Assembly (NCBI GenBank): GCA_903813345.2
Contig: CAIIXF020000008.1
Location: forward strand, 755,341 to 819,340
Origin: Owenia fusiformis
Lineage: Eukaryota > Annelida > Polychaeta > Sabellida > Oweniidae
Direction of reading: 5' to 3'
Length of the DNA stretch: 64,000 nt
In this document: positions 14,701 through 29,700 of the stretch, piece by piece
Numbering within the stretch: the first letter of the stretch is position 1
Layout: each line of letters starts with the position of its first letter
Position numbers and translations under genes: made by a program
Notes under the pieces: generated by a model
Seen by the model: only the letters and a program-made list of their open reading frames with translations
What the model was told of the DNA's origin: nothing
The model's database searches: none

Positions 14701-17700
14701 TGGCTATGAGTTTCTTATAACAGCCATCCAGTTTTAGTTTTCCCAAAGTATTAATTTTCCCTGTTGAGTTTTACATGGCTATTTGAGAGATTCCAGTAAG
14801 GTGTGTTTGAATATAAGATTCCAACAGGTGTATCCAAGCTCTAACAGTCTTTTCCATATTCTATAACTATTTACAGTGTATGTTTACAAAATATGACAAT
14901 CGTTATAGGCTGAAAAATGGTAGAATTGCAGTAGAATAATTTTCACACGCCATTTTGGCCCACGAATTGTGAACTCTGCAGATAACAATGATAGTGAAGC
15001 CCTTACTGTAAATTATGTCTTGGGTTTCTACAACAACAATGGATATAGGAGATGGATAGAAAACAGTGCTATGAAATCTGTTCCAACATAAATTGGAGAA
15101 AGAGTAAATGGGGCAACAAGCTGTAATAGATATACTGTAGTCCCATAGGGAACCATAGGGGGAGATGGAGCATGGAAGATGGGAGGGGTGTAATAGATAT
15201 ACTGCAGTCCCATAGGGAACCATAGGGGGAGATGGAGCATGGAAGATGGGAGGGGTGTAATAGATATACTGTAGTCCCATAGGGAACCATAGGGGGAGAT
15301 GGAGCATGGAAGATGGGAGGGGTGTAATAGATATACTGTAGTCCCATAGGGAACCATAGGGGGAGATGGAGCATGGAAGATAAGAGGGGGGGGGTGTAAC
15401 GAGTTAAAAAAATAGATCATTCCCTTGTGATCTAATATTACACAAAAATATTTTCATGATTTTAAAGCACTTTTTCAACAAAATCACAGTGATCCCTTGT
15501 TTTGACAATTCCAAAAATTACATCATTAAGTATTGTAACAGTAATTATAATGAGAATATGAGTATCTGAGATACAGGCTTACCACACCATAAAGGCAATA
15601 TATAAACATTGATATCTGATGTATTTTAAGGTAAACAAACTGGTTGAGGTTAATAACCAGAAAATGGTATAAATATATCGTGTTCATTGAAACTTCATTT
15701 GGTTTGCATGATCTATTACTCTCATCACAAGCTTTGAGATTCCATAGAGCTGGTTCAACAACAGCCAACAAGTAGTTCCTGAACTTTATGAAACTGAAAT
15801 TTACCAGAAAAAGCAGAAAGGATAACAATGAAGCAGAATTGAACAACAAAAACAAGCCATCAAAATTCCAACCTCATCATAGATGACAAACCCACTCCTG
15901 TATATGATAGATAGGAACATACTGTCGCATGGTATTTTCCCACACTTTGTCTATGTAATAGAGAAGGTACAATTGCAGAGCTTACATTCCAGCAACAGTC
16001 TTGTCATAGCTGATTCAGAATCTGTCAAAATTGGTATGCATCCTAGTAAATTTTCTATGATGTCTTATGGCTCAAACAGGTGCAAATGGGTGCATATCCT
16101 TACCACAAATATCATTGAAATATTATTAAAAATCGAAAATAAAGTGAAAATGAATAAAACAACGAGAAATAAAGTAATTCACTAAAACGTTAACACTGTT
16201 AATCATGCATAATGCCCAAAAATTTAACTCTTCTTCCAAATCTTAAAGAGTAATTGAAAGGAATGGGCGGGCAGCAGACGGATTTTATGTTTTGGTACAT
16301 TCAGAATATTTCAGCATTGATCCTTAGAATGCAATTTGAAACTAAACCACTGAAAGATTTATATAATTGTCCTTTTAGACCCCTACAATTTCTATAAGAG
16401 GCAGGATTCGTGATACAATCCTTTCAATTAGAGTCAAGTTTTGGTTGATTGTTAGAGGCAAATATCAAGTGATTCTTGTTTTAATTAGTCTGTCATAGAT
16501 TACCCAAATGTCTAATCTGTTTAAGCAGACTGTACTTATTTACTGCACCATTAGACTTTCTAAACAGGCTGACCTGTCAGAAAGTTCTGTATGGACGGTT
16601 GGTGAGATATGATTGCTTTAGGGAATTATTATGAAAATTTCATTCATGTTTTATAGCACATTACATAACTGTTCCCATTTTTATTTTGGGCAGTTGTCTC
16701 AATACAAAATAACATATAATATCTATTCACTTTTTTAAACTGTAATATTAAGGTCCTGTGTGGTGCTTTCTCAAACTCTATCCCCAACTCCCACAAATAG
16801 GATATATATTGATACAATAAAGACCCAGAGGCAAGCGCTTGGGTCTAGCATTCCTCATTGTCCAAATATTTTTCATCTAGGGCCTTTGAAGGTGTTGAAG
16901 GTGAAGTGAAATTCTAACTTGATAGCCATTACATATGTTACATATTCCCCATATTAAAGTTGATATATTGAGTAGTGAAATCTGGGAACAGGGGGAGGGG
17001 GTAAGGCTCAATAGATAACCAGTACCTGCCTTAAACAACATGTCACATTCCAACTCCAGATTCTTAATTTATTCACCAAAATCTCTAATAATGATGAGTG
17101 TGGTCCGAATACTTCTCTGACTGACACAAATAAAGATGCACAGGTGCATTATGGTCCGCCCATGGGGTGTCTCATCAGGAATTACCTTCCCTGCACCAAA
17201 AGTTTCCCAGATGTTGCCTTTTCTTTTTTTCACTTAAAAATTTGAATAAACATGCTCATTTTCTTCCATTTTGATATATTTGAGAGTGTTTAGTTTCTAC
17301 CTGTTTATTCTATTCCTTGCTGAATTCTCTACATTCCTCTATATTTCATGTTTCATGGCCTCCATGAGGTTTTCCTCATACGTCAAGATAAGGCAGAATT
17401 TTCTTCCTGAGGAAAATATTTTATTCTGAATCATATAACTCATTTCTTTAACAGGAATGAAATAAATAATAATGATATTATGTCAAAACAGGCAATAAAC
17501 AGAAACTGATTAACAACCCAAGAACCAAGTTAACAGTCAAAATTATACACTTCTGTAAATTTTACAGAAAATACAAAAATGTAGGATGAACACAAAAACA
17601 AATTTCACCCTTGGGTACACAGTAATATTTCCATAGATGAGATGCTTTACATAATCGTGACTCACAAATCTGATACTGACTTTGAAGTTACGAAGTTTAA

Positions 17701-20700
17701 AATTCCCGATGATGTTACACAAGTTCCCGCTGAATCTACACCTTAGATTGAGAAGTAACCGCTTCAGGTGCTGACCCGCAGTAACACAATATGTCTAAAT
17801 TATGCACCCCTCTTTTGAAATCAACTTGCGCAGATGTAAATAAGTTTCCACAAGTGGATAGTTTGTTGGCTTAATGATGTTGAGGTTTAGAAAGTTTTAA
17901 AATGACACCGTTAAACAGCTGGCTTGTTAGGGTATCTACTGAGAAAGCCATGTATTTTCTACTAAATTTGGTCCTGTTGTTTGAAACATGCGGATACTTG
18001 TACATTTCGCTGTAAGTCGTTGATCCCACATGGAACCTTGGACACATAACACTTGCAACAGATTTCATTTGATCTGCTAGTAAATAAAACCTTATGCCAT
18101 TTTTCCATTGGTTCGAAGCATCAAAAGAGATGGTTAAAGAACCCCATTTGAATCTCAAACTCATTGAATTAGTCACTCGGCATCATTTTTTGAGGTTGCA
18201 ATAAAGTAAACTGAAACCTGGCGACCAAATCACCAGATAAGTAGTATAAACTTTGTGGACCACAACCACATTCTATATAATGACCTAGGATGTGCTATTA
18301 TCACACTTACCACAAGAAAAACATTAAAATTCTTCAAGAATGATCCAAACATATCTGTTAATACCCTTATAATTGACCAAGACCCTTAATACCCCTTGGC
18401 ATTTTTTACAGATTTTCGAACATTTATCATTACAACAAATTAATTCCCACGACAACATCTCATCAAATGTAAATATATTTTTCTGTTTGATATGTTTGGT
18501 CTATATAATACAGATGGAATTAAAATATAATATTTCTGTAAAAATTGGATATATTAGAAATCAACATCAAATTCCATTGCTATTAAAAGTGAAGAGAAAC
18601 AGCTATGCACGTAAAACAGGGATGCCCATTTTAGGATTCATAAAATATTTAGTAGTATAGATAGTGACTCCCAGACCCCCTGATCCCAGCATATAACACA
18701 TTATCACCTCCTCAAATACAGGATAAAACATTATAAATACCTCATGAAGAAGATACCATTTTGGGCATATTTAAGAAATAAAGTAAACAGGCATGTAGTT
18801 AACACTCTAAATTATATAGAAATGAAACAAAATCAGATACACTTTATTCAAAAAGATTTGTGAAAATTGAGTGAAATAAGCATGATAAGCAGACAAAGCA
18901 GAATAACCAGAAGAGAAAGGTTTGCAGCAATATTTAAATCATATCATAATTTCAAGGTATCATAACAGAACTTCAGGGATATTATTCTTACCCCATATAG
19001 CTAGTTGTAATTAGAAATTCCCTGATGGTTTTCTGTAGTGGCAGTTAACTTAGGGATGCTGGGGTGCTGATCCTTATCAATGATTTAATATTTTAACCGT
19101 CATGGTTTGAATGATGAGGCCCAGATCAGATGTATTGCAAATTACACCCCTGTAACATAGGGGAAGATTTTGGTGATACAACATACTGTTTGAATGAAGT
19201 TGAAAATGGGTTTAAACAAAATATTTCACTCACATTAAAACTGTTTCTGAGATCCACATAATAGGTAGGGGGTTTTCAGTAAAGTCTTCCGCCTTGTAAG
19301 AAAAGACTAAGCTATTGATAAAAACTTCTGTCACAAAATCTTTAGATGCTTATCTATAAGAATCTAAAAAATTCATTACAAAATTTTGAAGATTGAAAAA
19401 GCCTTGAAAAAAAGATGCAGAAAGAAACTTCTAGGTTTTTCGTATGTGAGTCAATGTGAGTTGGGACCAAGAAAAGGTGTTCACATTACAAGGTATTAGG
19501 ATTAGATAGGTGTTCAGATATAAAGGTTCTACTGTGTATAATTAAAAAAATTAGAAACTTGGAAGTGTTTTTAAACATCAGATGATATATCAGCTAGTGA
19601 TAAATCTACAACTGTGAACTAAAATATTTAACCTGATATGCAAGATTATCTTAGTTTAGTATTTTCATATTTAGTCTGTTTACGCTAAACATCCTTTGGT
19701 TTATTATGCTTTTACTAGGGCACCAACAGTCATAAGTGTTATACAGAGGTATCTGTTTTAAAAAGCTATTTTTATTATGTCAACATCCTTTTCAAAATTC
19801 CCCCCTCCCCCTACCCCTCTTCATAAGCACAAGTCTCATGCATTATGTATATATGCCAAGCCCATGTATATATGCCAAGCCCATTAGGGAGCAAATATCA
19901 AGGAGACAAAAATATATTTTACTTCATATTATGTAATCATTGCTTGATTAGTGAACTGAGAGAAATAATAATAGGTACAGCTTCAATGTACAATTTTAAC
20001 AAGGTACAGCATAACATAGGTATAGACTCAATGCAGGTACAGCTCATTGGAGGTACAGCCTGGACAACCTTATTGTGCAGGCCTATGTATAATTTGGTTG
20101 CGTCAATCAATGAATCCTCAAGACCTCATATTCTGAATGCATTCCCCAATTTGAATACAGACATGTTGTCAATAATATTGATAGGTACGCCTGCTATGGT
20201 GATTCAATTGGACCTGTTTCCCATGGTGTCAAATGTACTGGACAGTTCATAAAAAACTGATAAGCCAAAGAGTAAAAGACAGGAGCTGATAACATGAAAG
20301 GCTGCTAAGGACCTGTTGATGTGTGAAACATGGCCAAAACCCATTGATAAAACACAAGATGGCCATATTTTCATACTGAAATAGAGTCAAAACGAATGAA
20401 TATTATATAAAAACAAGGAAATTATGATATGCCTAACACTCTAAATTGTTAAAAATTGCAGTAAAGTCATGCATTTCATATAAGATTTAAGAGAGGAATG
20501 ATGCAAAAAGCATGCCCAGTGGTGATATTTTAAACATGTACACTGGGATAATCTACAATGCCAGGTGTTGGATGCAGACATCAGAAATTGGATTCCTATG
20601 AGTCTATTGACAAAATATAACACAGTGCACCCATATCTTAATAACAACAAGACAACAAGTGGAGTGGCTGAGACGAGTGTTGGGTTACTTTTTTTATTTT

Positions 20701-23700
20701 TGTTTATTACACTTGTATTCACCCTTGGAATGAGCTAGAATGAAGAAAGTAAAAGTGCAAACTGGTCATAAACAATAGGACTGGCAGAGAATAGTGTCAG
20801 ATTTGATTCAAATCACCTTAAAGAGTTTATGATGCCAAATTCAAATACATTGATACATTGAGCATCTAAGCCCATGTTTTTATCCAATTTTTAGCAGAAA
20901 TAACATTAAATCTGCATTTTAAAATTGAATTAATAGGAAATGCTTATACTTGTATACATACATTGTATCTGTATGTCTATCATAGTTTCTATGATCTATT
21001 TTCATTGCCCGCCAAGCCAACATCTTGGCTCCAGAAAATGATCCTGAATGTGAAGAAACCCAAATGATAAAATGCAGAATCAAGAAGTGAGTCTACACTG
21101 AAGATATTCCAAGGTCTCTATTTGCTGATAAAAGCCTGAAATGTTGTATTAATGAGTTGTTTTATCTGAATCTATAGACTGGTCAGCTTTCTGTAAATCA
21201 TAAAGTTTCACTTGGGATGTGGGAGAGTGGGAAAAAGATAACACGATTACAGACAATAAATCGCAATGGTTCATTGGTTCATTCAACTTTTAGAAAAATA
21301 GAAACATTAGACAATGCAATGTCAGGTGTTACAATATACATTATATTAAATGTAATGTTAGATGATAAAACATTTAACAATACAATGTACATGAAAAACA
21401 ATACAATGTTAGTTAATATTGCAATGTGAGATACTACAAGTCAGGAAATACAATGTTAAACAATACAAGTAACGATCTAATAATGATACAGTACAACATG
21501 ACAGTTTAATGTTTAACAATGTAATGTTGGACAAATACTATTAATAAATCTTTTATTATAGTCTAATAGAAGAACTGGATTCAAAAATAACTAAACGAAA
21601 AGCCGTGTTCTCCTACAATCTGATAATAGAATGGGCCTTTTTCACTTATCAATGTTTTTTAACAATTTAACAGTAAGCTCACCTGGGGATCATTAGCCTA
21701 TCTATCTCACTCATTCTAACCATTCTATCTATCTCATATTACCACACCTTTAGCCAGATGGCCCATTCTTTATCAATCTTGTTTATTTTTTCAGCTACCA
21801 CTCCTGTTCAGGCTGCAGAAATTAACAAGTCGTCAGCACCATAAAGTTATCTTTTATCAGAGCTCATTAAAGTTAATGCAGATCACATCTGTGGACCACT
21901 TTATATTAAAATTCTGGAAAATGCATTATCTTAATAGCAAAACTGAGTTTTATATGCTTAAAGAATGGCTCTGTTTATCTTCTATGTTACATGACAGTGA
22001 GCAATTATAATGATCACTAAATCATTCTTAGAAAAGCCAATATTTTGGCAATAAAGCTGTTTTCTAGGAACATCAGAGTCAATGTCCTCATAACAATTGA
22101 AAAGGTAAATAGGTAGCAATTTGGAGTCTTACACCTTTTATCCAATACATACATGTAGCTTAACAAGTGTACCTATCCAAACAAGGTTCTGTACCCAACA
22201 AACAAGGCCCTGTATCCAACTAAACAAGGCTCTGTGCCCAACTTAACAAGTGTCTACACCAATTTAAACAAGGCTCTACACCCATTCAAACAAGGCTCTA
22301 TACCCATTCAAACAAGGCTCTACATTCATTCAAACAAGGCTCTGTACCCAACTAAACAAGGCTTTGCAAGGCCTACTCTTTTAAACAAGGCTTTGATTTG
22401 AGGTAATATAGGCTCTTAACAAGAAGGCTTAGATCTAAGGCAATCTAGGATTCCAAAGAACGAGCTACTGATTTTAACTACTTCAAGTGCTGAAAATTAG
22501 GGGTAGAGTACTCTGATCCAATTAAGCATAACCACCAAAAGACACTTAAGGAAGTAAATGAACCATTAAACCGTAAAAGACATAACTTACTGAATCAGGG
22601 ATCTAACTGATAAATAACGATGTAATTAAAGCTTTTACTTATCTTAACCAAGGTGTGTTAATACCTGTACAGTGTCTGTCAAGCAATACCTTCACAAATA
22701 TCTTGTAATCTAGGAAATGTTTCCTGTAGTATCCAACAGGCGTGGTAATTCAATTAAACGCATGTCAGAGCATCGTGTTTCTAGATGCACATGAATTATG
22801 TGCCACAGGGCTTGAATGCAACAGGGGTGAGTCTCTAGGGTTTCATCAAGTGAAGGAGTCTACCCCACACATCAATTCAAAGCAGAGCATATCACATGAA
22901 AATATAGAATTATCAGGATAAATTACGTTCAAACAATAGCTCAAGAGTAAAAATTACTCATACTACTAAATTTCCATATTTCGAGCATTGCTAAAAATTA
23001 TAAATGAATTTTTTGTCTGGAAAAATGGTCACAAGATCAAAATTTCACCTCCAGCGCACAAGATGATAAATAAATTAGCCATTTTAACATCCCACACCTT
23101 GTACAATGTCCTTCGAATGACACAAAATGTCATTGTGACACACCAAGACACAACGCAAGTTTCAGTATGATAGTGACATCTATAGCACTCTTAGTGTGGC
23201 TTATAGTTTTATTTGCTCAAAACCCTACTTAATAATGTATTGGTGAGATGTGAAAAACTTCAGCTTACTCATCCTACATGAATCTCAACCAGTAATACGA
23301 ACACTGCATTTATGAGGTAAAATGAGATCAAATGTGGCTGCAAAGATTTTCTGCTTATTAGATAGCTTAGCCACAGATTAAACCTTATCTAATGTGCTAA
23401 TATAGAGCTAACTGAAACATGTATCAATTACCCAAATGCGAGTAGGTAGTTACCAGTTTCACCACCAGGTGGCTGATTCGGGTCAAATAACATGGCAGGT
23501 ATATAAGAAAGTTCCCTTAAACTTGAATATTATCAATTTAAGTGGCTCAGTTTTCATATAACCCTTATGTGTCTAATACTTATACTAATGAAATTATGTC
23601 CAGTAAAGCAAAATATTATCTGTCAACTAAAAGAAAAGATATTTCATTTTTTGTGATTTTATAGCATGGGGTCTATGGGGAATCTCCCCGAGCTAGAAGT

Positions 23701-26700
23701 CACATTTTCAAAGAAAACTAATTTTTCAAAGTTTATAAACACTTTTTAAAACCACATTTCTAGATGTAATTTTACATGTAAATTTCAAATATGATATTAC
23801 TTTGACTGAATTTAGAATTTTTAATGACGTAAATCAAGATTATTTCTACTCGCATCTGGGTTATTCCACACCTATAAAACAGATAGCACTGTTTAGTGTA
23901 TTTCATCAGGGTAAGCTTGAAAAACAATTTTTCACACGATGACAACAACCCTTGAAACAATAGGTCATCAAGCACAAAGATGAGATAACACCCAGTGTCA
24001 ATTTCCTCATTTTAAGAAATACAGCAATAGGCCCAGGGTTGCGTTTTCTTTGATTGTATTTTTTCAGCATAAACAATATGTTAGATCTGAAGATGTATTG
24101 TTTTGATCTTATGTCACAATGGTGTAAGTCTCCCATCATGTGATACATTACATCAAAACATTCGAACTGGGTGGTTTCTTAATGACCCCCGACGTGATTT
24201 TCTCTCCGATCATGCCAATTTCACATGATTTCTCACTTATATTTCAATGAAATCCCTAATTTTCTTGCATTTCTGTACAATTCAAAGCATTGACTACATG
24301 CCTGTTAACTTTAATCCTTGCTGATTCCACTCTTTTTCACTCTATTTTTCATTTTAAAGCATGACCACCACAACTTTTTCCCTGGGCCTATAGTGGCACA
24401 ATCAGTAGCTATCAAGAAGTCAAGAGGAACTATACGTTTTGATACCCTATGTTTTCCAACTACTCCCAGGGTGGTTTTAACTCTTGTTTCCAATGAAAAT
24501 CAACATGTACTGCTGCTTTTAATATACATGTATATCAAAAATAACATTCAGCACCTCTTTTTAACTTTTTTTGATCGATGCTGCAAAATTTTCAAACATA
24601 AAAAAAACTAAAAAAGCCAATTTTAATCTAACTTTGTTTGGATAAAAATGTTTTCTTGCGTAAATTAATTTACAAAAAATGCAAAAACAATAATTTTGTT
24701 TTGTTTCAATTATTCCAATTATTCAATTATCTAAAGCTGCTGAGTTGTTTTAGGATGTAACGAGGACGGGTTGTGTGGTCTGCCCGCCACGAAAGATAGG
24801 CGACAAAAAATAGATCATGGTGTTAATTGGAAAATAGCACGATTTAGTGAAAACTGAAAAGTATGAAGCAAAATTACAATGAAAAAGTCATTGTGAAATA
24901 ACGGAAAATCAAACACATTTCACAATCGAAGAGGAGAAAAATTCGCAAAGAATGACAAGGGGAATATTCCATTGGGAACATATGAAATAGGTGATGAAAA
25001 TATGACACATTTTACATCATCAAATGAGCTCAGAGTTCCGCAGTTGTTTATATTGGATGTTTCCTATGTTTATCCTTCGAGTACCATCATAAGAAAAAAT
25101 TCCTGGAAAAACAATACAATATTCATTTTTTCATTTATGCTAACGGAAACAATGTTGTTTCATAATATAAATCAGGGTGGGGGGACTTGAGATAAGACCT
25201 CCAAGAAAAAATGAAATCCATGTTGTGAGTGAGACACATATTATATTAGACCACCTATAAACTTCAAGTAGATTACCTCACCTTGACTATAAAATTGAGA
25301 AAACATTATGTGATGAAAAATCAAGTGAATATAAAGATCGATGAGATAATGGATAAAACTCATAAATAAGATCTCTGGTTGGTTAGTTTTAAAATACAAA
25401 ATAAAGTGAAAAAAGTAAAAAAGCACGGAATAAAGTAAATGGACACGTAGTAAACACTCTAAATTAAACAAATATGTTTAAAAATCAGGCAATTAATTCA
25501 GCCACAATTTATTTTTCAGATAAACGTGATTTAATGAAACTTTAGCTCCAGGTAGACAGGGAGGTTGGATGCAAGGTGTTTAAGGCTGCCTGTTGCCTGG
25601 TAAGTAGATCAGAGATGAGTCAACTGCTGCAGGTGTGAGCACTTATCCACAAACATATAAGCTGTTATATCAACATACACAATTACTTACCAGGCATGGC
25701 TATAACCTTGAATAGTAACATCATTACATAATTGACAATTCTGTCAGATTTCTGCCTTATTGGTATGGATCAGATCACCAAATAAGACTTGAAGAGTAAT
25801 TTAATAAGGATGGAATATTAGAGTTTTAAACCACTTCATATCATTACTCATTACAGCATTTTATATTCTTTGAATTATTCCTATCGGGGTGATCTTAATA
25901 ATGTTTTATTATTGTATCCAGTTTTTTCTCACGTTTTTACAAATGTTCCCCTTGCTACTTTTTATTTCACATTTCCATTAACCATATACTATTCTACAGT
26001 GTTTTTTCTTTTCATTATATGAGATCAACTTCTTCAAAATATATTCTCTGATCTATACCATCTGTACACTTCAATTAAACAAGATGAATGAGTAATTTTC
26101 TATTTTTATCAAATTAAGCTTTTTAGTCAGTGTCAGTTATTATCCTAGATAAGGCTAATGTATTATGTCTATGAGATCATTTGTCAGGAAGACCTGCAAT
26201 TATCTCATACTCCCCTTTGAAAGCCTGCTTTGCAAGCACATGCTCAATTCATTCCTTCATGATTTTGCTATTTCCTTCTTTTAATCGCCACAATTTAAAG
26301 ATATAAAAGCTTGATAATAAATACAATATTTATATTTATGCATATGTACCAAGTCAGATAAAATTGAGTTCTAAGCCTTATATATACTTTCAGAATATAT
26401 ATTACTAAAATATTAAATGTAAATCTTCAATAACAGAATCATAAGGTGAAAATAAATATGATGTAATATTGAACTCACTAGATTTCACCTTGATGAAAAA
26501 ATTAGGAAATACTATGCATCGCAAACTGCTTACAAATCGCAAAAATGCAGATGGGAAAATACCAAAAGTGAAAAGCACCTGAAGGAAGAAGTCTTTGAAG
26601 TGGAGTACGAGTACAAATGATACATGTGTAGGAAATCGGCACAAATTCTATTACAACAAACAAATGGTTTGGCTTATGAAGTGTTTGGCGCTTCTAGCAG

Positions 26701-29700
26701 ACTATAGAGATATTAATTAGCAAGTTTGCTCCAGTTGTAAATCTGTTTGTATTACAATAATTGTAACCAGGGAAGAACATCCAGGGTGTAAGTAACCACA
26801 CGCTCTATGAGTCAACGAGAGCCAAAAATACACGCATGTGAACGCTTGGCTTTAGTGGTGTAAATTACTTGGAAAACACCAGGGCATTAGTTTATCAGGC
26901 AACCCCCATTTAACAAATTATTAAAGGTATGCCAGATAGATTGGTTAATTAGGCACAGGTTGCTGCTGCCTGAGCTCAAAGGAGTACAGTTAGTAAAAGT
27001 GTCACTTATGCACAAAATGTAAAATGATGTAACAGAGGAGGTTTGTAGGACATACAATAAACAAATATAAAAAAATTATTCTCATTTGTTCAAAAACCCT
27101 ACAGTTAGTGTTAACAAAAAATTAGGAAATAAGATGTTTTTCAAATAATTTTCATCATGAATAATACAAATAATTAGATTCATATCAATATGAAGTCCTC
27201 AGATTGCTTCATTTTTTAGCTGACTCAGCTTAATATTTCAAGTCTTTAATGTCTTAAGTCTTTAATGTTATGTTTAATTGCCATATATTCAATTTTCTCC
27301 GGAAATGCAATTAATATTTAAAACATCTGCCTCTTTTTAGGTTGATAAAAAATAAATAAAAAATAAAAATAAATACAAAACATGCAAGTTCAATGTCCTT
27401 AAAATAAGTTCAATGTCTTCAAACATCTGCCTCCCTAAAAAAACTTTAAAAAATATTAAAAATAAATGACTTTTAAGTAGGGATGGGACGGTTCGTTTCG
27501 GTTCGGTTCGGTTCGGTTTTTCGGATCATCAGCCGTCGGTTCGGTTTTTTCGGTTCGGTTCATTCATTTTAAGGATTTGTATTGATTGACATGATTAGCT
27601 GCTTTGTCTCTGACTTCACTGCTGACTGTCCCTTTCTTTTAATACAACCAATAAAATAACTAATTTATAATCTTCATTTCTTTTGGGAAAACGGGAATTT
27701 GAGATCCAGACGCCATATTTGAATGTATTGTGGGTGCGCACAAAATAATACCCTATATCGAATCTGCAGATAAATTTGCGCAAATCTTTGTATCAATTAT
27801 GCCACGTTATAACAATATTTTATAGATGGAATTTTATGTTATAGTATTTCATGAACAATACATATTATTTAGAATACACGACTAAAGAATATAGTACCAG
27901 GGACCACATGATTGATTACCGAGGGATACGAATACGCGGTATTCGGTATTTCGGTTATCCGTCCCACCCCTACTTTTAAGTTCAATGACCACAAAGATTA
28001 TTAAACAGCACTTTAAATAACTTTGTCTGGAATGTTATAGCCATATTATGATACGATATTACAAAACAAAGCATACTTGAAATTCTATAGAAGTGTAAAA
28101 AATCAAACGCTTTATTCAAAATTCATGAAGGAATAACATATAATGATAAAAAGTATGCTCAGAGATCAATTCTGGTGTTTGGACTTTTCTGTTGGGATAG
28201 GTGTAAGATACAGTTATTTACCTCTCATTAAGGAACTAATTAGTAGATGATTACTGTAATTAAACCAAGGCTCAGGTTAGCTTGAGTTGCACTTACAAGA
28301 TTGTATCTAATGTGACATAACATCATCCAAAATAAATGGTTCCTTTGAGATGCTGGGTGCAAACAAAAAGACAGACAGTCTAGAAAAATATAATGTAAAA
28401 TATAAATGGCTACTAAATGTATAATGTGTAACTCTATTTATTTTATTTTTATTTATTTATTTGGATTCTACGCTTTTATAACAGCGGCACTACAATTGTG
28501 TGCGTCCGGTTGAACATTTACATACAATATTAGCATTTTTTCTAAAACATGTTTAAAACCAGCTTTATGTAGTCTGTTAAAGTACTAAAATAATTGTTAT
28601 GCTAAAATACTGACTTTAAAAAACATTTACTAATGTTGTCAAAAGTGTGACCCATATCGTGTCCACCTAGGTTATAAGCCTCATCCCCGATAATCCATTT
28701 TAACTGCTGTAGGGGAGGACTTTCAAAGAATATGTCAGAAAGATTTTTGGGTATCGTTTTGCTTATAGTTTCATGGAAAATAGCTCGGTCAGCTTGAAAT
28801 TGTGGGCATATCGTAAGTCTATGCTCCAGATTTTCTATTGTGTCTGGGCACCATTCGCACGTGGGAGATATGGGGGGGACTATGTTCTTCCATTTACTCT
28901 TTTCATCTCGCAAGTTGAACTTCCCTGCACGTGCAAGGAACTTAATGCGGGCACTTTTGAAGTCGAAATCATTTTGAAGATAATACGCAAAACCATTGTC
29001 TGGCTGTAAATTTAGGGAATTGTAAAGGTTAAGACTGCTTTTCTTTGCAACTCCCTCCGATATGTAATCGTTAGACATTGTATGAATTCTTTCTGTGTAA
29101 AATCTTCTAATATTTTCCTCTGGCTCTTTACTCCCACCTGAGAAACCTAACTTAATCAATGCGCTATGCATAAAATGTACATAATTCCAAGGATTTCTAG
29201 TTCCACATTGCATCCGCTTCTCCATTTGGGATAAGAGAAATGCGTTAAGCGAATGAGGCTTATGGTATTTTACATACAAAAAGTATTCTATTTGCCTTTT
29301 AAGGATGACAAATTTAATTGGAGACCAACCAAGGTCTGCTATAATAGCCTCATAGGCTGGGGTACCTTTAAGACTTAAAATTGCTCTCCCAGCATTGTAC
29401 TGCATGGATTTTAAGTTTGAGTCATTGGTTTTTGTATCGGATGCCCAGATTGGGCATGAGTGAAGTATACTCGATAGAAAGTTACTTTTATATAGCTGTG
29501 TACCGAATTCGAGGCGTTTTACATTAAGGTGTTTATTGAGTGTGTAATTAATAAAACCGTTAAGCTTCTTGGATTTAGGTATCATTAGGTTTATGTGTTC
29601 AGTATCTTGTAAGTTTTTGTTAAAATAATACCCAAGATACTTGTATGACTGAACTTCTGAAAGTTTCAAGTCACCAAAGGGCCATTCTTTACCTTTATCT

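Larger units (their letters stand above)
9688..27477. other. First part of the giant RAD51B intron
   Basis: Non-coding apart from the repeats listed separately (12880, 13749, 14275, 15120, 19440, 21290, 22161). ORFs of up to 135 codons, such as 19845-20252, 17871-18176 and 15883-16185, have no family motifs or repeat-supported structure. Around 24,030 and 24,380 a short inverted pair (TAGGCCCAGGG / CCCTGGGCCTA) may mark a further old element. Confidence 0.55.

Noticed and set aside
14903-15420. Three overlapping 101-134-codon ORFs with HLPLWFPMG repeats
   Set aside because: Generated by the 67-bp repeat, which is open in three frames because 67 is not a multiple of three.
17871-18176. 101-codon minus-strand ORF in the RAD51B intron
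   Set aside because: No motif and no family resemblance; the size is expected by chance in a 29-kb intron.
19845-20252. 135-codon plus-strand ORF
   Set aside because: No recognisable domain; contains GGTACAGC-type repeats; isolated in an intron without splice evidence.
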